Source: Eriocheir sinensis
Taxonomy: Eukaryota > Arthropoda > Malacostraca > Decapoda > Varunidae
Assembly: GCF_024679095.1 (NCBI RefSeq)
Contig: NC_066516.1
Span: forward strand, 3,471,032-3,535,031
Direction: 5' to 3'
DNA: 64,000 nucleotides
Position numbers and translations under genes: made by a program. Position 1 is the first letter of the stretch; the number at the start of each line of letters is the position of its first letter. The notes beneath the pieces are model-generated. The model did not search any database. It was not told the origin of the DNA and saw only the letters and a list, made by a program, of their open reading frames with translations. Of this stretch, positions 36,425 through 47,859 are shown piece by piece.

Positions 36425-36850
36425 CTTATTTGCATGTTAGGGACGTGATTCAATAGTTTTCTTAGACGTGAGGAAGCAGTAGACATAGAAGAGTTGGTAG
36501 ATGTCTTCCCACAGCCCCAGGACAGCCCTTTAAGAAATAAATAGACGTGTAGACAGCCTCCGAGGCTCCGAGATGCCCCGCCCACCGCCTCCCCAGCGAA
36601 GTTGAACTTATTTTTTCTTTTAAGCTCAGCTATAAGTTAAACTTGAGATTCAGTGGAGCTTTTAAGTTAAAGATTGTGATTAATTGTAAATTCGGGCCCT
36701 GGCCTTTCTACATGTTAGGAGCGTGATACAGGGCTTTCCTTAAACGTGAGGAAACTTTAGGCATAGAGGCTGATAGAGCAGTAAGTAGTGGTCTTCCCAT
36801 AACCACAGAACCGCTCTTAAAGAAATAAATAGACGCGTCCCGCCTCATCT
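36425..36850. repeat. Interspersed repeat R2, copies 2 and 3
   Basis: Two diverged copies (36425-36600 and 36705-36850) share TGTTAGG-CGTGAT, CTTAGACGTGAGGAA, GTCTTCCCA and AAGAAATAAATAGACG with 29865-30040. Confidence 0.78.
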
Positions 36851-37155
36851 CTCTGCTAAGTCGCTTCTTCCACGTATCTCCCCACATCCTGTCCTGCTTG
36901 GGAGTTACCAGTCTGCTCTATTCGGCACGTTGTATTCTTGGGTTTCTGGCTAAACATTGTCCCACTCACACCAATAACGGTTTCCAATCAAACAATGTAT
37001 GATAAATTTAACTATTAATATAGGTTATACGGGCGGAAAGGAATGATATAGGCTCCGAAACCTCATTTGAGTGTCGCGTTTTGAAGTAGTCGTTCATCTG
37101 TCCTTTCCCTCCTTTGCCCCTTCGCATAATATTTCTATGGGTGTGATATTTCTTT
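36851..37155. other. Unassigned sequence
   Basis: No gene or recognised repeat. Confidence 0.5.
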
Positions 37156-37159
37156 CCTA

Positions 37160-37841
37160 AGGCCGAAAAGGAGATCAACTGAGTTTAAATAGGTGTGTTT
37201 TGGGGTTCATGGTACAGAAGAAGGGTCAAACTATCATCAGGGTCATAAAACTACCCCTGAAAATGCCTCAAACTCTTACGAAAGCCTTGTCAAACGCAGG
37301 GTCGTAATAATTTCTTGGGGCTAGGGGTTTTATAGCTACCCCCAAATATTTCCTATATCGACATCATAACGCCCCTAAAAGTGCCCCCCTTCCCCCCACC
37401 TCATGGACATATGGGGTCGTATTACAAGACATTTCGCCGTCCAAGAACACATATTTAACAAGGCTTTCGTAAGAGTGGTGGGCATTTCCAGGGGTAGTTT
37501 TATGACCCTGGTGGTAGTGTGAGTCTTCTTCTGTACCGTGAACCTAAAGAAACACCTATTTGACAAGGCTTTCGTGGGAGTTGTGGGCATTTCCAGGGGT
37601 AGTTTTATGACCCTGGTGGTAGTGTGAGTCTTCTTCTGTACCGTGAACCTAAAGAAACACCTATTTGACAAGGCTTTCGTGGGAGTTGTGGGCATTTCCA
37701 GGGGTAGTTTTATGACCCTGGTGGTAGTGTGAGTCCTCTTCTGTACCATGAACCTGAAAAAAACACCCATTGGAACCTGACTGACCCCCGCTTTGACCTT
37801 TAGAAATGACTGATGTGAGGAGCGAGTGTCTTATAATACCA
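37160..37841. mobile_element. MITE family M1 copy with a triplicated right-arm segment
   Basis: The left arm (37160-37300) is inverted relative to the right part (37425-37841). Within the right part a ~119-bp segment (TTTGACAAGGCTTTCGT to GTGAACCTAAAGAAACAC) occurs three times in tandem, at about 37450, 37557 and 37666. It ends with GTGTCTTATAATACC, the same terminus as the copy before 53614. Confidence 0.8.
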
Positions 37842-38230
37842 ACAATGATGCCCTAGCTCTAGCCCCCTCAAAAGCTGCCAAAATTACGGGCCTGCCGATT
37901 TCCACCTCTATCTTCTCAGTTCCACCACAACCATCACCGCCACTACCACGAGCAACACCACCAGCATTCTCATTCTCCCTAATCATCATCACCTTCTTCG
38001 ACCTCCTATAGCAACCTTTTCCACCTTCACCTTCTCATCACCATCACCACTATCACCACTAACACCATACCATACCATACCACCACCACCACCATTCTTA
38101 CTCCCTCATCATCATCACCGTCTTCATCCTCCCACCTTCACCTCCTCATCACCATCACCACCACTATTACCGCTATCACCACATAACATACCACCCCCAC
38201 CCTCTCTTATCCCTTCCACTTCTAGCCCCC
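37842..38230. repeat. CAC/CAT-rich diverged tandem sequence in the upstream intron
   Basis: Repeated CACCATCACCACTATCACC, CCTCATCATCATCACC and CACCTTCTCATCACC blocks suggest two or three copies of a ~110-bp unit directly before the first visible exon of the membrane-protein gene. Confidence 0.75.
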
Positions 38231-38265
38231 CTCACCTCCCCCCTCCTCGTCATCCACGCCCCCAG

Positions 38266-38440
38266 ACTGTCGGTTTCTGCGCGGCGGTGGGCCTCTGCTT
38301 CGCTCTCATCAACGTGGACACGGTGAAGGAGGCGCTGGCCGGCTCCTACGTGAACTACTGCAACGCGGTCAGCCTCAACATGACTGAGGAGCGGCTGAAG
38401 ATGGTGGAGAGTGTCATCAGCATAGAGGGATTCATAGGCA
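38266..38440 (+). CDS. Membrane protein exon A (end of TM1 and first loop)
   Basis: Preceded by a pyrimidine tract and CCCAG and followed by GTGAGT. Reads TVGFCAAVGLCFALINVDTV, then SYVNYCNAVSLNM and ERLKMVESVISIEGFIG; ends in phase 1. GC-rich third positions contrast with the repeats around it. Confidence 0.82.
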
Positions 38441-38956
<516 letters not shown>

Positions 38957-39042
38957 ATATGAACACCATCCTGATCGTGTGCCTCGTCTTCTACATCGTA
39001 TACTCCTTCGCCGCCTTGTTCCTCACCTACGGAGCCTGCACG
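38957..39042 (+). CDS. Membrane protein exon B (TM2)
   Basis: Acceptor TTGCAG, donor GTAAGA. After completing a split Asn codon it reads MNTILIVCLVFYIVYSFA and ALFLTYGACT, one hydrophobic helix; ends in phase 0. Confidence 0.84.
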
Positions 39043-39079
39043 GTAAGACGAGAGACCCCTCTTTGTCATCTTCCTCCTC

Positions 39080-39258
39080 GTCTTTCTCTTTTTCTCATCA
39101 GTGTCTTCCTCTGCCTTTTCCTTCCTCTTCTTTTTTCTCTTTCTCCAATTCTTTCTATACAGTCTTCTTTCTCCTCGTTTTCCTTTTCCTCCTCCTTCTC
39201 CTTCCTCCTCTTCTTTTTTCTCTACCTCCAATTCTTTCTATATAGTCTTCTTTCTCCT
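39080..39258. repeat. ~95-bp pyrimidine tandem repeat, left part
   Basis: TCCAATTCTTTCTATA-AGTCTTCTTTCTCCTCGTTTT occurs twice here and again at 41520-41545 and 41940-42090. Two insertions (LINE, then SINE) separate the parts. Confidence 0.82.
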
Positions 39259-41515
39259 CGTTTTCTACGAAAAGCAAATAGCGTGTGACATCAAAACAAA
39301 CTCAAAAATATTCTTCACATACATCAGATCGAAAAAGAAAGTAAAATCCAATATTGGTCCCCTGACAGATGAGACTGGATCTGTAACTCAGGACAGTAAA
39401 CGGATGGTCAGAATCCTCAACAGTAACTTCGCATCCGTATTCACAGTCGAGGACATCGAAACCATTCCCGAGAGCCCTGACCCGTCGAGTGAGATCACGC
39501 CCCTGGAAACTGACACAATATGCGACCAAGAAGTTAAAAAGTATTTGGACAAACTCGACACGAACAAGTCAACAGGACCTGACGGTTTGTCACCACGGTT
39601 ATTAAAAGAGCTTAAACAACAAATACTTCAGCCACTCACTAGCATATTCAACCAGTCTGTTAAATTGAACAAGGTCCCGGAAGACTGGAAGATGGCGAAC
39701 GTAACACCGATTTTCAAAAAAGGAGACAAAAGCGTTGCATTAAACTACAGGCCCATAAGTTTGACATCAGTGGCAGGAAAAATACTCGAAAAGATTATTA
39801 GAGACAAACTTGCCAAGTTTCTAGAAGACAATAGTGTAATCTCCGACACCCAGCATGGCTTCAGAAACAAGCGCTCCTGCCTAACAAATTTATTAGACTT
39901 CTTCCAAGGTATATATAATAACTGGGATGCCCACATCCCCAGTGATGTTATATACCTGGACTTTCAGAAAGCCTTCGACAAGGTACCGCACGAGCGACTC
40001 CTTAAGAAACTGCACTCGGCGGGCATTGGAGCCAATCTGATCGCGTGGATAAGAGATTGGCTCACCAGCAGAAAACAACGAGTGCTACTTAACGGACAGC
40101 CTTCCGAGTGGCTCCCATTCACTAGTGGAGTGCCTCAAGGGTCAGTGCTGGGACCCATTCCCTTCATCATATATATCAACGACCTCGAATCAGGATTGAA
40201 ATCGACAATATCGAAATTTGCTGATGACACCAAGGTGGGTGGAAAGGCCCTCACAAAGACCGACTGCGAAATCATTCAGAAAGACCTCAATCACATTATC
40301 GAATGGTCGGAAAAATGGCAAATGTCCCTTAATGTTGACAAATGCAAAGTCATGCACATTGGGTCCAGAAATATTAACCACACATACATCATGAATGGGA
40401 AACCTCTTGGGGTCACTATCAGCAGTGACCTGAAAACGCGAATCACTGTAAAAAAGCCTACAACAAAGCCAACACTATGCTCGGGTTCATAGCGAGGAAC
40501 TTCGAGTGTAAAACGCCAGACGTGATGCTATCATTGAATAATTCCATGGTAAGACCGCACCTCGAGAATGCAGTACAGTTCTGGTCTCCTAATTACAGAA
40601 AGGACATTGCTTTACTGGAAAGGATTCAACGACGCGCCACAAAGATGATTCCAACCTTAAGGGCTCAACCGTACGAGGAACGACTCAAGCGACTCAATCT
40701 CTTTACATTGGAGAAAAGGCGCCTGCGAGGGTATATGCTTCAAGTCTTCAAGTATCTGAAAAACTTCAATAACGTCGATTACCCCAAATTCTTTGAACTG
40801 CAAACCTACCTAAGAACTAGAAATAACGGCTTACCCATTCAGTCGAGTCGATGTAACACAGACATCGGAAGGAGTTTCTTTTCAAACCGAGTCATTCGTC
40901 ACTGGAATAATCTTCCTTCAGAAGTAGTAAATGCGAATACCATCAACTCCTTCAAATATAGAATCGACCGTCACCTCGCTGCGTCAGGAGTGAACTGAAT
41001 ATTGAGGTACATATTTTCAGACAGATTGCAGCAAGACCTCAACCTATATTCATATAATTCTCCCCCACAACCTAGATTGCAAGTAGCGTAAGTCAACAAT
41101 AGAGTACAGCAACAGTTAATGTCCGCATGACAGGTGGAGTGAGGTGTGGGTGCAGTAAGGTGACAGGTTACTGGTGCCGTGCCTAGTACCGCCGGTAAAA
41201 CGAGGATCAAGCCTCTACCTGTGCCCCTGAACCTACACCTCACCCACCGTGTGTATTGGGGGGGATTCTGGGGCTGCCCTATGTAGGCCACTCGTCCTCT
41301 CCCAGTCTTCGTGTATTTCTATGTCTTGTATCTGTTCCTCAATATCGAGGTGCTTTTCATCTGCTCCTCAATGTCGAGGTGCTTTCATCTGCTCCCCAGG
41401 CCCCAAGTGGCTGTCGAGCAGATTAAATCACCAAAGCGGGCAACCACGTAATGAGCCAATAGGCTTTCTGTTGCTTGCATTTCCATGTTTCCATGTTTCT
41501 CTTTCCTCCTCTTCT
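39259..41515 (+). pseudogene. CR1/jockey-like LINE, reverse transcriptase nearly full
   Basis: The frame at 39283-40492 starts in the endonuclease/RT linker (NSKIFFTYIRSKKKVKSN) and includes [95 protein letters not shown] and FADDTKVGG (about 40216). It ends in a stop after a frame change near 40400-40490. The C-terminal part continues at 40477-40998 (MLGFIARNF, ENAVQFWSPNYRKDIALLER, RRLRGYMLQVFKYLKN). The 3' tail shares GTGCCTAGTACCGCCGGTA with 20374-22118 and ends with TTTCCATGTTTCCATGTTTC. No endonuclease, so 5'-truncated. Confidence 0.9.
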
Positions 41516-41555
41516 TTTTTACTCTACCTCCAATTCCTTCTATTTTTTTTTTTTT

Positions 41556-41905
41556 TTTAATGTCTTGGCCTATTGCGCCGGTAGGTTTCTTCCCGGTGGA
41601 TCCTGATGGTCGGTCCAAGGCTTCTTCCCGGTGGGGCCTGATGGTCGGCCCAGCCCGTTCTGGCGCAGGCGAGTGTTTATAGTGGCGCCATCTTGCACTG
41701 GCTCATGCTGCCCTCCCGGAGCTCATCTTTAATCCTAAGATCTAGAGTCCGGGTTGATAGGTGGTCTTCTAGACAGCATGTGGGTAGTTTTAAGCCACTC
41801 GGCGGCGGCTGAAAAATCCCAGCTTGGTGGCACCGGTCGGGGATTGAACTCGCGTCCTCCTGAACGCGGGGCCGTCTCGCTATCTGTTCAGCCACCGCCT
41901 CCCTT
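41556..41905 (-). mobile_element. tRNA-like SINE, family S2
   Basis: The minus strand starts AGGCGGTGGCTGAACAGATA, has the B-box-like GCGAGTTCAATCC and a body with GAGTGGCTTAAAACTACCC, CACATGCTGTC and GATGGCGCCACTATAAACAC, and ends CTACCGGCGCAATAGGC plus poly-A (T16 on plus). Near-identical to 55446-55797. Confidence 0.88.
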
Positions 41906-42838
41906 TCTCTTCGTCCTCTTTCTCCTCCTCCCCCTCCTTCTTCTCCTTCTTCCTTTTCTTTTTCTCTTTCTCCATTCTTTCTATATAGTCTTCTTTCTCC
42001 TCGTCCTCTTCTTCCTCTTCCTCCTCCCTCCTCCTTTTCTTTTTTGTCTTTTTCCATTTCTTTCTATATAATCTTTCTCCTCGTTCTTCTCGGCGTCCTC
42101 CTCCTCCTCCTCCTCCCTGTGTTTGGGGGTATAAGAATTCCACCACCGTGTTCCCTGCGTGTCGTAAAAGGCGACTAAAAGGGACTTCTTTCTTTCTCTC
42201 TGAACTATTACCTTTTTTGTTTTTCCTTCCTATGGGTAGTGTATCCAAGGGTTGCCACCCTCCCTTACACTTTTGAGGACACATCCTTTCCTTTCTCTCC
42301 ATTCTACAGGTATTCTACCCAGCCTCTAGTCTCAGTCTTCCTCCGATGTTTCTCTCACTATCCCGGGAGGTTCTCGTCACTTCGGAGTCTTCGCGGCGGT
42401 GTTCTTTTTTTCTGCGGAAGTCCTCGGAGCACACCTGGTGACAGGTGCCTTGGGCCAGGGCCCGCAAGGCTTGTGCTTGAAGGGGGACACATGTTGTGAT
42501 GCTCTTGGGTGGCTGACTCCTTTCTCTCTACCCAGTGTGGGTGATGGGTAACCACGCCGGCCCCAGTCTTTTTGGGACAAAGCTCAAGGACAAATTCGAC
42601 CGGGTTGACAAGGTTGTAGCTTCAAATCCGAAGGCTCATCACTCATAATGGCCAATTTCTGTTTTTTTCTGGCCCTGCGGAGGTCTCCATACCTTTATTT
42701 TCCTGGGGGACTGGGAAACCGCAGTATCTCTTTTCTATGCATTTAACTTTTTAAATTGTATTATGGTGACACCCTTAAGTTTTACAGTAACTGTGCTATA
42801 TTTGCTTTTATTGTCAGTCAAGAAATTGCTAATTCAAA

Positions 42839-44975
42839 ATGCCGTCCAACCTGAGAGATTGCGAAGTATGTTGCTGGAGGTTCGCTCCTCAGTATTTTAG
42901 AAACTCCTCTGCTTGTCGCCTTTGTGTTAGCGACCGTAAGTACGACGATTTGAAAATGAAATATGACATTCTAGAAAAACAACACGAATACCTGAAGGAG
43001 TTTGTTGCGGCTATCATAGTTGTGCCGCAGGCTAGCGACACTGGCCCTGCTTTGCCCAACCCGACCGTACCGACCTATGCCCAAGTCACGAGAAATCCGA
43101 GTACCGAAGCACCTGATGACGGTTTCATTCCTGAAAGGAATGGAGCCAGGCCTTATACGCCAAGAAAAATGTTGCAACTTACGACCTTCAATCGATTTGA
43201 TATTTTACAGGAGAAAGTTGATGAAGAACACGAAACCCGGTTAATTGGCGATTCAATGATCAGAGGTCAGTTAACAGAATTTTGCGGTCGTGCTTCATAT
43301 GAGAAACGTAAGCGCATGTGTTTCCCCGCTATAGATGTAGATGGCATCACTGCGGCGCGCGACGATGTTATGACCGGCTCAGACCAAAACTCACTGTTCA
43401 TCATCCATGTCGGAACGAATGACGTAAAGGCCAATTAGTCCGAGAGCTAGCTACGGGTGATTTTACCCCAACGAGCCCAGAAGATATAATGCTCTAACTT
43501 GGTTAAGTTTATCACCGACAATTGAAAAAGGTTTGTCAGCTGCTTCAACTCGGGTGGGTGTTGCCCCCAGGGGGTGCCAAAATACCCCTTTTTGAGGTTG
43601 ATTTTACTTTTCAAACTATACACTTCAAACTTTGTATATAAAACTATGTATTTATTCTTAATAATATGGCGATATAACTCACAGAATATTTAAGGGGGAT
43701 GAAGGGGTCAGCTGCCCTTAAAAAGACCCTAAAAGTGTTGGATTTTACCCCAAAAGCTACACGAATCATATTCACTCAGTATAATGATAAAATGCAGTAG
43801 ATATGAATCTACTAATAACTGACACTATTTCTCAGTGGTAAAAGGGGGTCAGCTGACCTCCAAATTTTGCCCTTGGAGGTCACCTGACCACATCTTACCA
43901 CCTGATAATGTTGTCAGTTTTAGTCTCATTATCAATTTGGACAGATTAACTCTGTGCTACTGCATTTTGGTACGTGTAGCTCTTGGGGTAAGACATTTTT
44001 ACCCAAGGGCCAAAATCAGACCTAATTTGGAGGCAGCTGACCCCTTTACCACCGAGAAATAGTGTCAGTTATTAGTAGATTCATATCTACTGCATTTATC
44101 ATTATACTGAGTGAATATGATTCATGTAGCTTTTGGGGTAAAATCCAACACTTTTAGGGTCTTTTAGGGCAGCTGACCCTTCATCCCCTTAAATATTCTG
44201 TGAGTTATATCATATTATTAAGAATAAATACATAGTTTTATATACAAAGTTTGAAGTGTATAGTTTGAAAAGTAAAATCAACCTCAAAAGGTATTTTGGC
44301 ACCTGGGGCAACACCCACCCAGTTGAAGCAGCTGACAAACCTTTTTCAATTGTCGGTGATAAACTTAACCAAGTTAGAGCATTATATCTTCTGGGCTCGT
44401 TGGGGTAAAATCACCCGTAGCTAGCTCTCGGACTAAATCGTTCAGAAGAATTAATGGAAAAATATCGTAGACTGATCCGACAATTCAAGGAAAACAACAA
44501 CAACAACATAATGATATCTGGTATCCTCCCGCGGATGAGAGAAAGTAACGCTTTTTACAGTAAAGCCTTCAGGACAAACAACCGACTAAAGTCATTATGT
44601 GCTCAAGAAAATGTCGAGTTTGTGAACTTTTGGAATAACTTTTATACTGCAAATGACTTGTACGAACGCGATGGTGTGCACCTAAATCCCGTCGGGGCGG
44701 TTAGACTTGGAAGACTTCTTAGTGAGCAGGTGTCACTTTTCAGAGCAAAAAGAAAAAAACCAGCGAACCCCGATAGAGAACGCCACGTAAACAATCAAAG
44801 GACCATCAACCAATCCCACCATGACCATATGAAAGCGTGTTACGCAAACGCCCGCAGCATTCGAAATAATTTCATAGATCTGGAAGAACTTCCTGCAACG
44901 GAAAACTTCCACATTATCGCCGTCGCGGAGTCATGGTTGAATACAAATAACAGAGATTTTTTGGGGGGAATTTAA
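42839..44975 (+). pseudogene. CR1 ORF1 esterase fused in frame to the endonuclease start, split by an insertion
   Basis: From ATG 42839 the frame encodes a Cys-rich start (CEVCCWRFAPQYF...CRLC, PHD/zinc-like), a coiled stretch, then SGNH-hydrolase motifs LIGDSMIRG and HVGTNDV up to 43435. A 1000-bp palindrome intervenes. From 44436 the same frame resumes with ISGILPRM, NFYTANDLYERDGVHLNPVG (the Asp-His block of the esterase) and, without a stop, passes into CYANARSIRNNFIDLEEL and AVAESWLN, the start of a CR1 AP endonuclease. A G-run length change then gives stop TAA at 44973. In CR1 elements the ORF1 esterase is proposed to aid retrotransposition. Confidence 0.85.
43436..44435. mobile_element. 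1000-bp palindromic element (TAGTCCGAG...CTCGGACTA)
   Basis: Terminal inverted repeats TAGTCCGAGAGCTAGCTACG and its complement are perfect and extend into arms of ~440 bp (43436-43880 and 44000-44435) around a ~115-bp spacer. It is flanked by a 3-bp duplication AAT (43433-43435, 44436-44438). No coding capacity. Removing it restores the reading phase of the CR1 ORF1. Superfamily uncertain: a 3-bp duplication fits Harbinger- or CACTA-like enzymes. Confidence 0.9.
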
Positions 44976-45747
44976 CTTACCCGGCAATTCAATTTTTCTT
45001 TGCGACAGAGAAAACAAAGTTGGTGGTGGTGTCATCTTATATATTCGTGCTGGTTTAAATGCACGTGTTATCAATGTAGAAAGAATAAATAATATAGACA
45101 CCGTTTTCGTAGAAAAAAAAAAAAACGTTCAAGTAAATTAATTATTGGCATTGTTTATAGACCTCCAAACCAAGCAACTGAAATAGACAGAAAACTGTTC
45201 GAACAAATTTCTGACTTATTATATGAAATCAATTTGCAGCTGTAATTATGGAAGACTTTAACTTACCAGTAAAGAGTTGGGGAGACACGTTAGCTATATA
45301 CTCAGGTCACGATCTATAGGGTACAGTAACTTATTAGAAAGTGCGCTTTATCAGCATGAACATAAACCAACTCGCGAAAATAACATCCTCGATCTTGTTT
45401 TCACAACTAAAGAAAGCCTAGTTAAAGAACTGAACTTATTCAGCTTATCAAAGCGCAGGCTAAGAGGTGACCTTATAGAAGTGTTCAAAATGTGCAAGGG
45501 ATTCGACAACGTTACTGTTTATGATTATTTTAGTCTCTCAAGTGTAACAAGAAACAATGGATACAAAATAACGAGGAGGCGTTTCAACTCAAATGAATCA
45601 AAGCACTTCTTCTTCAACCGTGTCATCAATGTATGGAATGGTCTGCCTCAAAACGTCGTCGAAAGCGAAACTATTTGCACGTTCAAAAACCGACTAGACA
45701 AATATTTAGAAGCTAACCCGAACATCCGTTATTTTGCTCCGGTCTAA
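44976..45747 (+). pseudogene. CR1 ORF2: endonuclease remnant joined to C-terminal domain, polymerase missing
   Basis: Endonuclease motifs remain in shifted frames (GGGVILYIRAG, IGIVYRPPNQAT, DFNLP near 45257). In the frame 45277-45747 the endonuclease end NNILDLVFTTKESLVK is followed directly by ELNLFSLSKRRLRGDLIEVF, which normally lies after the polymerase domain. The whole reverse transcriptase is therefore absent, by a deletion that kept frame. Confidence 0.85.
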
Positions 45748-45990
45748 CAGAAAGCAGTGTTAGCTTAGTTGTCGTGTATGATCTTCCTTCTGTCCATGTA
45801 AAATTCCATTGTAGTTTTTCTATACTACATGGTATTCTTCCTTTTTTTGCCAGCTTCGGCTGGAGGGACTTGAGGGAGGGGAGGAGCCTTCGCCTTTGCT
45901 GTCCTGTGTCTCTGACTCGTAGATTAGAGTAGATGGTAGCAACAACAAACAACCCAGTTAGGACCAATAGGTTTGTTGCTGTTTGCTTTT

Positions 45991-46262
45991 CCTTTGTACT
46001 CTTCCTCCTCCCAGTTCTCCTCCAATATTCTCTTTCTTAGCCTCTTTTTTCTCCTTTTCTTTCTCCCTTTAAAGTTGCCTCTACATAATTTAAGTGTTCT
46101 TAGTAATGTTTGAAGGGGAACAAAGGTGTTGGGTACAAGTACATTAGTTATGGTAATTACGTCTTGGCGTGGCCGTCTGTTTGGGCTTGAGAGGTAGAAG
46201 GCAAATGAAAGGCAGGACATAAATATGAGTGTGAATGAATAAATAGTGTGTTACTGGTTCCA
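45991..46262. other. Unassigned spacer in intron 3
   Basis: No feature recognised. Confidence 0.5.
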
Positions 46263-46650
46263 CTATTTAACTACTACTTTTCTGCTACTGCTACTACTAC
46301 TATTACTACTTCTGTTACTGCTACTACTACTACTACTTTTTTTTAAAAAACCTACTACGGGCCACCAACTATAAGATTTGCTATGTGAGCGGTATATTTT
46401 ATCATCTCCTTTCACAAAGCAATTCATTATTACCCGCCAATGACTGTGGCCGACAACCATCTTTATTTAATATTACAAACTTTACTAAACATTTTATTTT
46501 TAAGCTAACAGAGCTTGTGGTTGATACGACTATCAACCACCGTCGCCTCAAAGTCCAGGTCAGCAATGCGGGTGGTTTTGGGTGCAGGTGACCTGGTTCC
46601 TCTCAGGCAGACCAAGGCTGACCTCAGGAGGGAGAAGGACAGCCTGCATC

Positions 46651-47559
46651 TCATCCAGGCGACCACACTGCTTCTTGGCTGTTATTTCTTATCCGCCAGT
46701 GTTTCGGCGAGTCTTGCGTAAAGCTCTGCGCCCTTGGTCCCATCCCTCCTGCCGTCGTGAATACTACCGGGGTGAAGGAGCCCTGGTCCACATTCTGTAT
46801 TCTTTCTTCATATGCTCTGTTCTTCTCTTGTTCGTTTCTTCTGTGGGCTGCATCAAGGGTCAGGTCTCTGTGGCAATGGGCCATGGGATCAAAGATCCTT
46901 ATATCAAAGTATGCCCTTTGTCCACGAGTCCAAAACCCTCTGGCGCTAACATCCACTCGTGCTTCGTTCGAAACATTAGCGGTGCGTCTGGCGAGGTGTT
47001 CGCCTTGCAGAGGGAGCAGCATGGGTTCCACAGTCACGTCGTGGCAGACTTCTTTCAGCATCTGAGCTGTTACGTCTCTTACTTCATCATGTATCATGCA
47101 GACGAAACCTCCTCTCTTGCATGTCATGGCATGATTTTGGTTGAAGGGTGAGCCACAGTTACACATGTTTGGGAGCCCATCCACTGGCCAGCCATACCTG
47201 AGGGCAAGGGCATCAGTGAATTCTTTTCTGTTTAAGTTGAAGCCTTTTGCCCTGATAGGTAGTGTGGTTAGCCAGTTTGAAGCGCCCACTTCCTGTGCAA
47301 TATCTGTCCTCCTCCTTGTGTCTTCTGGGAGTTCTCTCATTAGGTCACTCAGAGTGTCTCTCTGTTTTCCTTCTCTGTTTATGGAGATTTCATTCCTTAG
47401 TGACCTAATATCTTGAGGGTTGTCTTCACCCCTTTCATTTTGATTGGTAATATATCCGGTCAAGGAGGCTGTGATTCGGATTGAGTTCCCGAATTCAGAC
47501 TCAGCCAGATTTGCGGTTGGTGATGCCGAGCCCACCCATTCTTGGCGGCAACTCAGCAA
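46651..47559 (-). pseudogene. C-terminal zinc/nuclease-like domain of the retroelement
   Basis: A 302-codon open frame: GASNWLTTLPIRAKGFNLNR, YGWPVDGLPNMCNCGSPF, HAMTCKRGGFVCMIHDEVRD, LKEVCHDVTVEPMLLPLQGE, ARVDVSARGFWTRGQRAYFD, DPMAHCHRDLTLDAAHRRNE. C-x-C...H-x4-C resembles a zinc knuckle, and the two acidic residues in RVDV and FDIR are candidates for a restriction-like nuclease. The same segment is in the second copy at 51123-51958. Confidence 0.75.
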
Positions 47560-47859
47560 TCTTCTCTCCTGGTAACTGGGACATCTCCAATTTGCTATAG
47601 CGGGTATGAAGGTGTTTCTGATAGGATCTTAAATATGTTTTATTAACGGAGATACTTCAGGAACTGTCCTCATGAGGTAGTTCCTTTTATTGACACCGTA
47701 CGTAAATGCTGCGTAGGCTGCCTGCAGTTCTGTTTGGCGATCTCGCTCAGTCTCTGCAGTTCGGACTCCCAGCGCTTTACAGCCGTTTTCACATATTCGG
47801 TTCTGTTTTCAGCTGTTCCAATGGCTGCCCCAGGTGTCTTTCTCCAGTCACTGACAGTT

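Larger units (their letters stand above)
42116..45990 (+). mobile_element. CR1-type LINE with SGNH-esterase ORF1, internally deleted
   Basis: Starts in a 5' leader with GCGTGTCGTAAAAGGCGACT (42155-42180) and ends in a 3' UTR with TGCCAGCTTCGGCTGGAGGG (45848-45868) shared with the fragment at 23380-24100. It carries a zinc-finger/esterase protein, an endonuclease and a C-terminal domain but no polymerase domain. A 1000-bp palindromic insertion sits at 43436-44435. Confidence 0.87.
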
